Positions 12,962 through 40,480 of a stretch of DNA of 64,000 bases are shown piece after piece; position 1 is the first letter of the stretch, and every line of letters begins with the position of its first letter. Both the position numbers and the translations under genes were made by a program. The notes beneath the pieces are model-generated. The model did no database searches and was not told where the DNA came from. It saw only the letters and a list, made by a program, of their open reading frames with translations. The DNA lies in assembly GCA_038025085.1 (NCBI GenBank), contig CM076142.1, positions 3,757,501-3,821,500 on the forward strand, read 5' to 3'. The DNA is from Tetragonia tetragonoides. Taxonomy: Eukaryota > Streptophyta > Magnoliopsida > Caryophyllales > Aizoaceae.

Positions 12962-15900
12962 AAGGGGGATGGATGGGAGGTACATTGATAGTTACAGATG
13001 CTGGAATTCAGTGGTCACTATCTATGGCAACAGATGAGAGAAAGCGCATTAATTTCCATATAGTCTGTACACAAAGCAGGCAGCAGATAAATTTCCCCGA
13101 GTTTGATGGTATTTCTTCCAAACCATATTTATAAAAACGTACCAATTTTCGTTGGATTTATCCTAAGCTGCTACTAGAGCAGAAACTTTCATGCTCCACC
13201 TTCTTCTCGGTATTATTGCTATAACTACTCCTGGTGATGCGTCTACTGTTGTTTGCAGCCGCATGCATGCTTTTTGTGTTTCAACCATTAACCTCTTTTA
13301 TTCAAAGACCTAAATAAAAATCACAAAAACTCGGTATATTTGGTTATAGAGGAGCCTCATCTTATTAAGGTTATCTTATACTAGCTCCTAAAAGACTTAT
13401 TAAATAAACATCTCAATCTGTTAGTACTAATTATTATATGAGTTTGAAATCTTTCTTTAACTAGTTGTCTTTACAAATTGTAATAACTCTCGTTCCGTAC
13501 AAAAATAATCTATTTAAAGTGTTTTAAGGCGAACTGAAAGTTCTGATCTTAATCCGAGCGTGAATTTTTCTACTCATTTAATAATTGATTGTATTAGTTC
13601 AGTAATGATCATGTGATCAATTCAGTGACATATTTGTTTTTCACATAGTATTATTATTCAGCTTAATGGTGTTCAATGTTCAGTGTACATATAAGTTTAA
13701 TGATGTTCAGTTTATTTCAGTTATATTCGAACACATCACCTTCATATCGCCATGTTAACGTATGTAACCCAAATGCAACTCGGTACGAAATAGTTACCAC
13801 TTACCCAAAATAGTCCAAACAACTTTGCTAAGCAGAGCATGTCAATTGGAACCTTGAGAGAAACTAAACAATATACATCGATCCGTACTAACACACTATT
13901 AATCACACGAATCGATTGACGACAACGTTTTTCAAAACTTATATACTCCAATTGCAATGCAAGCTGTAGATACATACAATGCAAGAGGTCACCATCATTC
14001 GTCATTCTCTATATGACATTTGCCAACATACTTGACAACACTCCTAACTTTGTCTCAGCACTTGTAGACACGCTACTGTACTAATTTTGGATAGTACATG
14101 GAAGATCTTCACATTTAATTAATTTTGGATAGTACATTGAAGATCATCACATTTAATTAATCATACTTAACTATTTTTTGGATCATGCATACTAAACTAG
14201 TAGCATATGATAGATGTTGTAGTTTGGGTGTAAACATATTTGGTTACTAGGAATATCAAATAAAAATCATATCACATACATGAGATCTGTATTATATATG
14301 GGTCAACGACTGCGTTTGGTTAGAAAGTAGGGCTAGCCTACATAATTATTGAAAATTAAAGTGATGGTTCTAGTTAGTTATGATTGTTCTTTAAAATTGA
14401 ATTGAACTGAATAACACTGCTAAAGTGAACTAAACTTATTATGTGAGAAAGTAAATTGATTTTAGAGTATCTCTTTAGCGCTGATCCTGAATTGGATTTA
14501 ATTGAATTGAACACTGACAAGACTCTCTTCTTTTCGTCGTCTCTATGTTGCATTCCGTTTCGTTCCACTCCAATCTATTGAGGTCCATTCCGTTCTGCAT
14601 TCTGTACTTTCTCAAATTTGGTTTCAATATCTGCGTCTTTCTGTTCCATTCCGCGCCGTTTCGTTCTATTATATTCTTCACCATCGCGCACCTATTTTGT
14701 TATCTCCTTGCATGTTACATGTCCCCTATTGGAGTATTGGGAAAGATAATGGAGAGAGCCAAGTTAATAATAAGTTTATTTGTGCACTTGTTCGCTTTCC
14801 TGTAGACATGATCACATAGCTTTGATTGATGTGGCTCTGATCATGCTTAAGTTCTAGACATTCTAGGACCTATGGTGCATATCATGACTAGCCACTAGGC
14901 TTTATGAATAGTAGTCTCGAGTTTCGTTCAATCTCAAGCGGAACTTCAACTGTAGGCCTATCTGAAGTGCCTCTATATCTGAAGTTGCAAATCCTAGATT
15001 ATCCACAAGCTAAGAGCCTAAGACCATGAATGATATTCACCATTGCATTATGGATATGGTAGATAGCTATCCAAAAGGAGGGAGGTGCCAACAAATAAAC
15101 CTAGACAGACAAAAGGTATAGCTTGTCTCATTTCATTATTCACATACATTACTTATTAAATGTAGATTGATTGAAAATTTTCAATTATGACCATTACAGA
15201 GAATTAATCAGTTTTGAATTCTAAAATCTTCCATATTCAGTGACAATGTTTAGAAATACAGATAATCATAGTACTCATATCACTGTAGCATCATGATGAG
15301 GTTTATGCATGTCTTTTTCAAGTTCATGGTGCGGAACATTATTTCAGAGCAGTGTCAAATAATTCGCTCAACATAACCCTTCAAATTGCGTTTCCGAATT
15401 GCTCTTCTCTAAAACGTACCGGAAACGCAATTTGCTAAACCCTTTCCTAATAATGCACTACACAGTTTAAGCAGCGAATTACGTTCTCGTACTTGTTCCA
15501 TGTAAAAAAATATACCACTCGTACTTGTTCCATGTAAGAAAACATACCACGTATTACAGTATCTTAATTGGAGAGGATCTCATCGCTATTGTTTAGAGGC
15601 GTGATCATATTTGGGACTATAGATAGATTGTTTTACTGTTTTTTGGCTGGGGCCTGGGGGGTAAAGCTAATTAGCATGCAAGTATCTGTATCAGTAATGA
15701 CAAAGCAAGATAATAATGATGCAGAATCTGTAACGTCAAATCATGGGTGTGTTTGTGTGTCGATGAATTGTCACGAGAAAACTCAGAAAGATCCATAGAC
15801 CACCATAACAAAAGTCTTTGCTTTTGATTGCCTTTAATTTTTGAAGATGGGGTCTGCCTGCCCTGCCACTACAAATTAAACAGCAACACCCCCCATCCCC

Positions 15901-16260
15901 AATCCTGTTGCTGGCCTCTTCAGACAACACGAGGCTACACAAAGTGTAAGTATACGCAGATGCCACTGACATCAAACCCCTCCTGTTCCCCCGAATTTCA
16001 GGGAGATTGTTTTTTCATTTCCACATCAATTCAAATTTACAAAAAAAAAAAGTAGGGTCAAAGTAAAAGTTTTTAGTCAAAAAATTACTCTAAACTAGTA
16101 CAATATTATCACTTATACTGTAAATGTTTTTATTGGTCATACAAGTGTCAAATTGTGTTTAGTTAATCATAGGATTATAAGACAACTTTTTGCAAGAATT
16201 TTCACTTATCTGGGGATTAGGTAAGTGACTTTCTCCATTTTGAAGGAAGTAGAAATTTCG
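12960..16260. other. Intergenic, no gene recognised
   Basis: AT-rich with short ORFs only. The region 14390-14700 holds degenerate GAACTGAA and TTCCATTCCGTT-like tracts like those at 4260 and 6576. A short duplication containing ATTTTGGATAGTACAT sits near 14090-14160. ORFs of 60-90 codons at 13742, 14475, 14545 and 15568 show no domain I recognise. Confidence 0.45.
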
Positions 16261-16274
16261 GAAAAATTATAATT

Positions 16275-16492
16275 CCATTATCGTGAGACGACGGTTATAT
16301 TTTGAACCAAAATGTTTTAATTAAAACGTGTTATTTCATTTTACACTTTTGACCGAGGAAAAGAAAAGTGTTACATTTTGAACAAAAGTGTTACTTTTTC
16401 GTAAAAACAACTGTTATATTTTGAATGAAATTTTTTACTCTCAATAGTCTCAACCGTCTCACCATGGGACCGACGGACCGTCTTACCCAAAA
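16275..16492. mobile_element. Possible MITE
   Basis: CGTGAGACGACGGTTATATT on the left and AACCGTCTCACC further right are partial inverted complements, and TTATATTTTGAA recurs inside. No target duplication was established. It could be any small non-autonomous DNA transposon. Confidence 0.42.
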
Positions 16493-17067
16493 CCTACCCA
16501 ACAAGTCAAGAAATTCTTAATTTCACATGTTTTGCCAATTTGTCCCGTTAAACAAAATAGTTTATTATTGCACCACAAAAAAAATATTATTAATTCACCT
16601 TTGCAAATAATGATATTACTGATGTATGAGTGACTACGAATTTTGAGCAGATTTGAGTATTATTTCTATCGACCCTTTCCTCTTTTCTCATCCATCAGAC
16701 CATCGCTGGTGTGCGCAATCCTTCACCAAATATGTCCTTGAGAGTTTAGCAGCTTTCTCATTTAAGTTGAAACAGGTTGAAAACGTGCACAACTTTTCTT
16801 GTGCAAATGATTGCAAATTTGAACTAAGATTGCTGATAATCCTGTGGTCCTGTGTCTGTGTGTGACAGATCTGCCCTAATCCCGCAGGCCACAACAAAAC
16901 AATCACCAATTAGGCACACCCATATCCAAATTTTTACATGAACAATAAGGAAAGCACAATAATTGAGAAGCAAGTCTTTTCGTGTATCTCATTTATGCGT
17001 ATAAACCTCCAGAAGAATTTCCCATGCAAATTTACTTGAATCATCGGTACATTATGACTACAAAAAC

Positions 17068-17239
17068 TTGTGTGGACTTAGTCCATGGTGGACTAATACT
17101 TCATTTGGAGTCACCCCTCTAATAGTGGAGTCACCCCCTACTACACTTGGAGCCACCCCTCTAATAGTGGAGTCACCCCCTACTTCACGTGGAGCTACCC
17201 CTCAAATTTTACTTGTTCACTGTGGACTAAGTCCACACT
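17068..17239. mobile_element. MITE with GTGTGGACTTAGTCCA termini
   Basis: The left end TTGTGTGGACTTAGTCCA and the right end TGGACTAAGTCCACACTT are near-perfect inverted complements. The inside carries two and a half copies of a unit of about 44 bp containing GGAGTCACCCCTCTAATAG. A diverged relative lies at 61997-62169. Confidence 0.72.
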
Positions 17240-18206
17240 TCGCTATGGAAATACCCAAAACACAGTTACCATTTTACCAATACCATGTGAACTTTTGAAA
17301 AACTCCATACACCATGTAAAATTGTTCAAAACATGAACTATAGAATTTCCCAAAGAAGGTAGTTTCTGTTTTTTCCTACAACAAAGCAAGTCAGTAACAA
17401 ACTAACAATGACTCTTCAATGAATGGAGAAGCATTCAAAAACTGTTCCAGAAGATTCACACTCGGCAAAACTTAACTTGCAAGAGAGCCTAACAGAGCTC
17501 ATTCGTTACATATAAACACGCTAATCTAACTATCATCCGCCAAGTCACAATTCAGTACCTAGTTGGAGCATTCCAGCATTTCTAACATGCATGACTAACA
17601 GAATGCAGAAGAAGCTATTGAAGAAACAAGGGGGTGGGAATTCAAAGAGGGACGATTGGTAAAGTGGAGAAGAAAGAATTATGAATGAATTGCTTATCAG
17701 ATGGATTGCAAGATATGTTATCTCTTACAAGAAAATAATACATTACCTTGGGGGTGCGGTGCAGAGCTCCAAAGCAACCAACTACCTCCCACACACACCC
17801 CAAAAAAATAAAGGATTACAAACTTTAATAGGAAATGGAGCACACAGAGAAAGAGAGAAAGAAGAAAGACATGTGTAACTGTAGTTCCTGAAAAAATGGG
17901 TTAGTACTAAATAGGGGTGATTGGTTTCTTCTACAGGGTCAAGACAGAAAAGATGCTCACCCAGGTATCAAAGTCGCATATTACTGGTAAAACCCCGGCA
18001 CGATTAAGAAGATCAATGGTCTCCTTCTAATGTCACCATAACCGTTAAGAAAGCCTGAGGGATCCCAGATAAAACGATGCCATAGATGAATAAAATATGA
18101 CCTCTCTCAGTTGGACTCTGTTTCATAGATCCCTACCTAAATAAATAAAGGGCCTTCTAATATGACCTACTCTTCAGTATGACTATCCATAGATGATATT
18201 TGTGTG
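17240..18206. other. Downstream of UBP8, probably its 3' untranslated region in part
   Basis: No protein is recognised. The UBP8 stop codon lies at 18207-18209 on the - strand, so part of this stretch should be its 3' UTR. No polyadenylation site was chosen. Confidence 0.4.
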
Positions 18207-31615
<13,409 letters not shown>

Positions 31616-34591
31616 TTTCGATTGGAGAGAGATTTATTGAAATGCAGAATAGTTCAGAGTTTGGGAGGAGAGAGGAAAATGGCGGATTTGCAGAGGCGAA
31701 TGAAGTGAGAGAGAGAGAGTTGTAAATTGGTGTGATGGGGGAAAGGGGGGCGAAAAGGAAGAGGATATAGTATAAAATCAGATGCAAAATTTATTTATTT
31801 ATATGTGAGAGGGAAAAAAAATAAGAAAATAGAATTTATTTTTTTGTGTGGGGTGAAATGAAATCAGTAAGGGTGGGATTGGACAGATTATGACAGGTAG
31901 GGGACAGCGATACAAATTGTTGTCAAGATGTTGATTATGTTTTTCTTTGAATTTTTTTTCAATCTTTTGAAAGATCAATGTTTTGGAGAGGGAAATAGGA
32001 GTCTTTCATTCATAGAAAAGCCATACGACATCTACAATAAAAATAATCCTAGAATATACTAAATCAATAGAAACAACAAAAAATCCGCTAATAAGCCAAT
32101 ATACTAAAATACTCAAGTGTGACTCCCAACATGCATAGTAACCATGTGCTTCCTTTGATGTATCTTCATCTTTCGCGGAAGTGGAGATCTTTACCACAAG
32201 TAACGCAATCGCTTGCCCACAAACCTCTGTATGATTCCGTCAATCGTGTGTATATCCGGTCCCCAAATTCATACTGCTTCTACTAAAAATCAATCGCACA
32301 ATAGGCGAAAAAAGAATCCTGTAGAAAGCAAGATAAGAAGATCCCTAAAAACTCCACAAAGGGAGAGAATTTATTCAACTTAGAATGAAAAAAAAAACTA
32401 GAAATCAAGATTAAACTTGATAAAAATCATCAATTGCAGGTCGGGAACGGCCTAAATCGGCCCTCCCGGCCTGAAAATATGCTTTACTAAAAGTTAGGGT
32501 TCTAGAGAGAAGAAGGAGACATAAATGTTAGTACTATGTTAGTGTGTTGGGTCGTCATGTCACACATTTAAAAACTTTGTCTAGTGAACAAATAAGTGTT
32601 TAGAGTGAATGTTTCAGCGTTTACATCTTTAAATAAAGTAAAAGGTTCAATTCTAGTAAATCGATAAGTAGATTGATAAAAACACATTTTCTCTTAATAA
32701 CTCAACCAACAGGTACGGACATAATTGATCTTGAGCTAATAAATTTAGGATGAACATGTAGTTTAAACCAAAAATTAACTTATGTAATGAAACCTAAGAA
32801 GGTATAGCCTTTATAGGATTTTATTGTAAGCTAAATTGTCTTAAGAATAATGCTTCGCTTTGTAGGAGTCAACGACCCGCTACTATAAGAACTTTGACCC
32901 TTTCAATTGTCGTATTTCTTCTTCACTACCTACTCCCACAAATCCTTCCCTTTGCAACTTTGTGAGTTTTTGTAGTAATTATGGGTGTTCTTTCAAACTT
33001 CAATTCATAAATAACTTGTTTATCTCTTTTCTCATACTATTCATTAATATATTGATTTAATGAGTGTTTTTCCCCGGTCATTCAACCAAGTTATACCATA
33101 TACGAGCTTTATGGTGAAAGAAATTGACCAAAATCTTCTTTATCATACACATTTCACTTTGATTCCTATAATGCAACTTTTAGTTGGACCTTCTCCCTAA
33201 TGTATTTTTCTTAGTATTTTGAGACTATTTTTAGTTTTAATTTATTTACAGAGGGGGATACAAGTATATAAGTTGGTTGATTGGACTAGCTTTCTCGTTG
33301 TTTCGGTAAGCATGTAAGTTTGTTATCCTTATTACTATACATGATGATGCAACGATAGTCGTATTGTCAACTTTCAGCGTATAACTTTTTTATGCAATGA
33401 GTGGTTCTTTCAAGAACGACAATATTTTGTGAAAATTGATTACAATGCTTGTTGATTGAAATGTGTTATTTTCAACAAGTAAAAAGTATTACTCGTATAT
33501 AGTTGTTGCATGAGCTACTATTATCAAGTTTGGTGGACTCTTAGCATTGGGGTGTTTAGTTAATAAAACACTAAGAATTTGCAACAGAAAAAAAAACCAA
33601 CACAAAGAATAAGTGTAATTCATCAAATGTCTCGTGAATGTCCACATGGAGTGTTTGTGTTTATTTTCGTACACTAGTAGTGTATACTATTAATTTCTAT
33701 TAACATTAATAATGTCCTCTACATTAATGTATTAAATTGAGTGATTGAAAATGTTCATATACTTTCTTAAAGTGTTGCCCATAATATTGTGAGTTTAAAA
33801 CATAACTGTGTTAAATGCACTTCTTTTTTGAGCAATAAACATTCAAAAATTATCGAGTTGAATTAAATTTTAGTTGCGTGCACATCATTAATATGAACAT
33901 GTACTTACAGAGTAAATAAAAACAGAGTAACAATATATTACTCCTAGAACACATTTTTTGTGCACATTTTTTGAAAACATGATACTACAATCATTGTTAT
34001 AGCAAGTATACTACGAGTATTTTTGGAATGACGATATTTTAATTCTGTCATATATTACAATAAAATCATTAGTAAAATCCTTTTTGAATTTATTTTTTAA
34101 TTTTAATTAATTTTATAGTGGAGTACTATTTTATCCAATCAAATGACAAATAAATACCCTACAAGCATATGGGTGGATTTATGATTTCCAACAATTCGCA
34201 TATTCGATAATCCTTGGCACGTTTCAGTCTCAGACACAACAGTCATCTAATAGCAAACCCTTTTTCAATTATTTATTATTATTTTTTTTTTTCTGATTCA
34301 AACCCTTTTTCAATTTGTAGCCCAACAGTCGCAATAATCAATCGGTCTAACCGGACTTGAACCCCATTTTATCCAATCCACTTTTGTAGATCCCCATCAC
34401 GTCCACTCTAAATTTTTTATTTTTCAAAAGAAAAATGGACCTCAGTTTTTTTTTTTTGCTCCGCCAAAATGGACCTCAGTTGTATAAATATAAATAGTCG
34501 TCCCAAAAGTAATCCAACCCGTGAGAGAGAGAAAAAAAGGCAAATTATTTGGCGAAGAAGAAGAGCGGGAATTTTGTGAAGCTTTTCGAAA
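31616..34591. other. Shared intergenic region between divergent UBP8 and MBD genes
   Basis: Both promoters must lie here. On the - strand a TATACTATATCC block about 145 bp upstream of the UBP8 start is a possible TATA region. A short inverted repeat (TCGGGAACGGCCTAAATCGG and its partner) lies at 32442-32476. A 63-codon - strand ORF at 32006 shows no domain. No gene is recognised. Confidence 0.45.
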
Positions 34592-37500
34592 ATGGCGAGC
34601 CAACAAGAGCAAACGGATAAGGCAGTAGCAACAGAGATGCAACATCAACAAGAAGATGATGATGAAGTTGTTAGTATTGAGCTTCCTGCTCCTCAAGGAT
34701 GGAATAAGAAGGTTCGATTTCATCTCTTCTTTCTCTCTCTTGATTTTTGATTTTTCACTCTCTCTCTTTGATTCGATGTTGTCTTTGTTTGATTTGTGCA
34801 CTAATTTGATATTGTTAGGTCTAGGTTTGGTTCAATTAGGTTGTAATGCTTGTGTTTTTGGTGTTGTGATGTGGTTTTGGTAATTTGTCGGTGTTGATAG
34901 CTAGGGTTTTTGGTGTTTGGTCAGATTTTGCTTTGATCGTACGTTCGTTTATGAATGCGTTATTTATTTATTTATTTATTTATTTATGCAATGCTTCTTG
35001 AATTATTTGATTTGCCACTGGTTATGAGGTTTGATACTTGGTCATTTGTATCCTAGGATAGTAGGATGTGCATCTCCGTTGTACTCCCGTTGTTATCCTA
35101 AACCCAAGCAATGAAACCGCAACGCCTAAACCCAAGCAATGAAATCACACTCCCTTGTTATACCTTGTTTCGCCAATCCCTTGCATCTCCGTTGTAATTT
35201 GTTTTTGGAAAGCCCTTAAACTTGGTTTCTCGGTAAAATTTGCAGTTATAGATAATTATCTGGTCTTAGATCATATCGTAGAATATTGAATGTTAATGCT
35301 CGTTCTTCGTGGAGAAATATGGCATCGTCTATGTACCGAGAGTTGGATATTGTCATAATTAAGGTTGGTATTGCGGATTTGCTATCATTAGAGTTGCATT
35401 TTAGTGTCTTATTCCTCATAAACTAGATGGTGAGTTTGTGTGACTAGATGAATTGAGTCAACAGAAGTGTCCTTCATCCTTTGATTTTTGGAGTTCACAG
35501 CGCAGCCAAACTTAAAATTATAGTGGAAGGGGAATGTTAGTTAAACTGTTATCTATGGCGTTATACTTTAATAGTCTAGGTTTGATTTTTACTTGATTTC
35601 GTGTTTCAATGTTTTTCTACATGGCTTTTTATATATATGGAGAGATATTGTTAGATGGCCTACATAATGAAATAATATGTGGCTGACTTGGTTACTTGTC
35701 CATAATTATTATGAAGAGGTCCTCACAAAGTCTTAGGCCTCTTGTTAATGTTAAGATGAAGCTGCCTTTGTAAATAATGACATATGGGAAACATCTCATT
35801 TGTAACTCATGGGATTACTATACTGGTAATTTTGCTTTATCTAAAAAAAACAAACAAACTATATTGGTAATTTTGTTGCTAAGTTGTAACAGTATAGCAG
35901 TTAGCTTCTCTCGCAATCAGATTAAAAGCTGATGTGCATATGTTACCAAATCAGAATGGTCTAACATCTAACTCTGAAAATACTTAGCTCTGTCTTCTGT
36001 CTCCTTTATGATCACTTGGACTTGGTTTGGTTTCTCCGGGTCCTCTTCGTGTGAAATTTGAGTAGGAGATGCAACTGTTGTGCATAATCTAACCCAGGAC
36101 TGATATAAAATTGACCCAGAAAAAGGAAGTTGGATAATTCATAAGTTTGCGGAAAGTAAAATATGTAACAATTGAAGAGCTTGTGTCTTATGTCAAATGA
36201 TTTTATGGTGTAACTCTGCTTTGAAAGCTGCAACTTAGTATGACATGTTATGATAGTGAAGCACATTTTAGTTATGCTGTTTATCAACTTTAATGTTTAA
36301 ACTAAATTTTACAGTGTCTTTAATGAACTAGCTGTTAGCTCGTGACTTGCTATTATCATGAGTGCATTTTCTTTAGTTATATAATGTTTTAGTGTATTCA
36401 ATATCTATCCCATCTACACCAAAGTCACAATAATTTAACAATTTGCATTTGCAATTGTAAAAGCATTCTAATTTTGAGGAGCTGGTAGAACTTTGGTTAC
36501 ATTGATCTTAAGGAAATCTAGCATTAAGTCAATATTATTTGTCTATCTTTGCAACAGCCCATGTTATCAAAGTAAAATCTTAAATATCATGTCGTTTTGT
36601 TAAAGATTGGGAATTGAGTCGGGCTGTGTTTGGTAAGGCTTTTAGCTATGAGCTCGCTTCACAACTAATTGTGTCTATAGGAACCTTGACACAATTACAT
36701 TCTTCAAATATGCACTTTCAGTCTTAAATATTCCTTTTTGTGTGCATTTTCTGGAAGTCAGTTGGAGGATCCTTTTAGACTTTATTGTACTATTTTGTTG
36801 CATGATCTGGCAATTTATGATATTGGGGTATTCAGCTCCTAAAAGGCTAAAACGTTACAACATTCAGAACTACAATAAGATTCTTTCTAGTAGTATAGGC
36901 TTTTCAGAAAGTATAGATGAATTGTCATGTTTGTATCTTCCTGGAATTAAATACTCAGCTTGGTGTATGTGGAATAAAGGTGATGAAGGCACTAATAGGT
37001 CAATTAAGTTTCATGGAAAATGTTTCTACCTATTGACAATACAAGCTTCCGTTATGGCCTTGGTCCTACATTGCTTAGTGAATTTCATGTTGTGGTGAGG
37101 GTTGAAGGTTGGGGGAGTGGCAACTGAATTGACTGATCCCTTGTCAGGCTTGTATGTATATCTGTAGTATGGCACTTTGTTGTTCAAAACCTTGCTTAGA
37201 TTAAACGCGACATTATTTTTTGCACGTATCTAATTGAATATCATTCACATTGTCATTATGTCAATACTTCCCAAAGATTAAAAAAGTTTCTATTTTTGAG
37301 GCAAACTATTTGTTTGTCCTGTTAGAATAATTTGAGAGCTACCAAAGGGTAGCCTAGTGGTAATGACTTGAGTGTCGTTCCCACCCCACCCAAGTTCAAA
37401 TCCCAGTTGATGCATTTGAGGATATGGTTTCCCTACCCCCTTAACCCCCCTTCTTCCCAAGTGCCTGGCGTGCTAAATACTGTGGTACGTGCTGTAATGG

Positions 37501-39804
37501 AGGATTCTATCTAACTGATGATTGATGACTGATGACTGATGTGAAACACGTTGCCAATAGCATTACCAAATTTTCTTATAATGTATTTATCTATCTTTCT
37601 ATTTGACATATGATTTATTTGAAGACCGAACCTGAAATTGACACAAAACAGATTACGAAAACAACACGTTGGTGTTTTATTTCTTATAATGTAATAATCT
37701 ATCTTGCTTGTAATGTAATAATCTTATCTTTCTTATAATGTAAATGCCACTTTGCCAGCTCTAATTCAGTGCAGTTGTTAACTGATTTTTTTTGCTCTAT
37801 ACTTGTCCGAAAGCTCATTAGCTTTACTGGTCTTCTTTTTTAATAGTTATTGTTGGTTTTTGTTATCATTTCGTTGTTTCAATTAATACTTAGTTGTTAC
37901 AAGGGTCTTTGTGGTATTTCACTTGTATGCAGTACACCACCTAGGTTGAGCCCAGACTAGAGAATCCAATTTGACTTCAATTGTCTTTTTGTTCTTTTCT
38001 GATATATCTTTCCTTACTTTTGGGTGAAAGTTCTTCTAATTGCTAAAATTTCTGTTATTGCTTGACTTGACATGCTTTCTGTTTCTAAGATATTGTCGAT
38101 AAAGTATCGTTGGTGGCGGAGTTTCAGCTCTTGATACACATTTTCTTTTCAGATAGTCCTTGTCTTGTTGTCTCCTTGATGGTGCTTAGGGTTCTGTAAA
38201 ATGCACTTTAAATTGGTTTTACTTTGGTGTTTATGTTGGTCTAGAATGGTTCTTTTGTAAAAGGGACTATAATACTGCAGTTCAAGAAGGTTTGGTAGTA
38301 TAACCTTTTGGGACTGTATGTACTGGGTAGTCACTTATTAGATGTCATGCCCTGTTGTGGCAGTTTACTAATCTTCCACGCTCGACCTGTCCCTCCTTTG
38401 CAGTTTGCATGATTTGACTCATGACTTGTTCATTTCATCTGTTTATTGATGAGGATATTGTCTTTTCTTTCTTTAGAACTTTTTTATGTTTGAGCTGCAC
38501 ATGTAAACATTTGTCCTCATTGCAATATTGCATGTCAGAGTGAACTGTGATAATTCAGCTACTCCAGTAATATCAAGTTTTACCACCTGTTTAGTTGATA
38601 TTTTTATCTCCTATGTGTAGTTCATTCCAAAGAAGGGTGGAACCCCTCGTAGGAATGAGATTTTTTTTATTGCACCAACTGGTGAAGAGATTAAGAATAA
38701 GAGACAGTTGGATCTATATCTCAAGTCCCATCCTGGTGGCCCTTCTGCCTCAGAATTTGACTGCAATGACTGGGGTACAGGTAAGTTTTCCTCTACCCTT
38801 CTCCACATCGGTTAGCAGAAATAATCTGTGTGATTGAGCTGTTTCTGCAAACAGGTGACACTCCAAGGCGCTCTGCTAGATTAAGCAACAAAACTAAAGC
38901 AACAGATACGCCTGATAATGGTTCCTCCGGGTAAAGGCAGAAGAAATCAGGCTCGAAGAAGAAAGAGGAGAAAAAGGATGAGATGGATGAGGGCGAGTCT
39001 GCAGAAGATGAATCGGCCCATGACAATTCCGAGAATGATAAAGATGTGGAAATGAAGGATGCAGATGAGGCAGATGACAATTCTGAAGAAGAGAAACCTA
39101 AGGAAGCTGCTGTCGATGCGGATTCTGCTGAAGCATCTGTCAAGAATTTGGAGGAGAAAACTGATGAAGGAAAACAACAGGGTCAGGATTCTGAAGCTGC
39201 CTCAGTTACTTTTCCTGATGAAAAAGTTCAGCTGGAGGAAAGTAAAGTGGAAGCAGAGATAAAGCAAGCCAACGCTCAGGTACCAGAAGAGACTGATTCT
39301 GATAAAAGACAAGAGCAACCCGAGGAAAATACAGTGGAAACAGGTGAGAAGCCGGCTGAGGCTCAAGTTCCACAAGTGACTATTTCTATTGTACCAGAGA
39401 AAGCTGATGACAATAAAGTGGAAATAGGTGAGATACAGGCTGAGGCTCGAGTTCCAGATGAGGTTGTTCCTAGTAGTGGGGAAGAGCAGCCCGTGGAAAA
39501 TCAACCGGAAGACACAAAGCTTTCTGATGCTGGATTGACAAAAGAGACTAATAATGCAACGGAAGAACCACGGAAAGCAAATAAAGAGGAACCTGCAGTA
39601 AAACCAGTTGAAAGTAATGAAAGTGAGGTACTTGTCTCTTCAATGACTACATCTACAAAGGATGTGAATGAAGCAGCCCCTGCAACTGTGGATAATGGAA
39701 CTGAGGGCTCTAAACAAGGACAGGAGGATCTAGAGAAGGTTGATTCTGGTACAGTTGGAGTAGATAATAACAGTGCCCAGGGGAACCTAGGCAAAACGCA
39801 CTGA
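34592..39804 (+). CDS. MBD10/11: Methyl-CpG-binding-domain protein (MBD10/11-like), disrupted
   Basis: Exons are 34592-34711, 38621-38780 and 38855 onward. They give an MBD: ELPAPQGWNKK, FIPKKGGTPRRNEIFFIAP, KSHPGGPSASEFD, then a DTPRRSARLSNKTK linker. MBD10/11 proteins are nuclear chromatin proteins; plant MBDs differ in whether they bind methyl-CpG. In exon 3 the frame hits TAA at 38932-38934, giving 119 aa. The same frame then stays open to TGA at 39802-39804 and encodes an acidic Glu/Ala-rich tail of about 290 residues, normal for this family. Just before that TGA an extra A in AAAA (39793-39796) seems to shift frame: the alternative frame continues TEDLPVNHGGSPHEP to a TAG at about 39873. 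The lesions could be true mutations or base-call errors. Intron 1 is 3.9 kb. The span given runs to the downstream stop. Confidence 0.82.
37338..37545 (+). mobile_element. tRNA-derived SINE in MBD intron 1
   Basis: A tRNA-like head shows a Pol III A box (GGTAGCCTAGTGG) and a B box (AAGTTCAAATCCC) about 35-40 bp apart. A short unrelated body follows and ends in TGATGATTGATGACTGATG repeats. Too diverged to be a functional tRNA. Confidence 0.62.
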
Positions 39805-39875
39805 GGATCTCCCAGTGAATCATGGAGGTTCCCCACATGAGCCTGGTGCTGGTGCACCAGTTGAAAATGCGTAGT

Positions 39876-40480
39876 CATTTTTGTCACTGTCACTGTATTT
39901 TTAGTTCAGTTTTCCTTTCTCCTGTTATTATTTGCCTATTTTTGTTGGCAATTAAAGAGTTGTCGGATAACAGTTGTAGATTCGCATGTTGTAATTTTAG
40001 GCATTCGTACAGCAGTTGATTAACTAGGAAAGGCTGTATCAGCAGCCTGTTGTAATGTCATAATGAAGCCTCAACTTTTAGTATTTGACATGATCCACTA
40101 AATTTGTAATCAAACCTGTGACTAAATGTGTTTTGATTTTGTTATGTTGCAAAATTTGTAGATCGTCATTTGTATCGAATGCATATGAGCATATCCTTCA
40201 ATTTTTGGTAGCCACGTTTACTGGAAAAAACGATTCCATTTGTGGCTCTGGAAGAAGAGTTAATAATCGAAGATTTGCAGTATTGAATAAAACCTGAATT
40301 CTGAAATGTGCACAACTGCACTGTTGAAATTGCAGTGGGACTACATGTAAGTTGAAACTGAAATCTAACAACACATTATTTTATTGGAATCCATTCTCTA
40401 CATATGACAGTCAATTAAAAACATACATAATCCCATTACGATACACAGATATTCACACCCCAGAACTTAGAACTGTATGC
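39876..40480. other. Convergent 3' regions of MBD and ML genes
   Basis: No protein coding. The + strand stretch to about 40150 is presumed MBD 3' UTR. DNA just left of 40481 is presumed ML 3' UTR. Confidence 0.5.

Noticed and set aside
36742..37098. 118-codon ORF in MBD intron 1
   Set aside because: No domain or homologue recognised, and it lies inside an intron next to a SINE; chance ORF is more likely.
37338..37545. tRNA gene at the A/B box pair
   Set aside because: Arms do not pair as a cloverleaf and the body and tail fit a SINE.
38793..39893. Antisense ORFs opposite the MBD acidic tail
   Set aside because: Their Ser/Leu-rich products are shadows of the Glu-rich + strand frame, which matches the MBD family.
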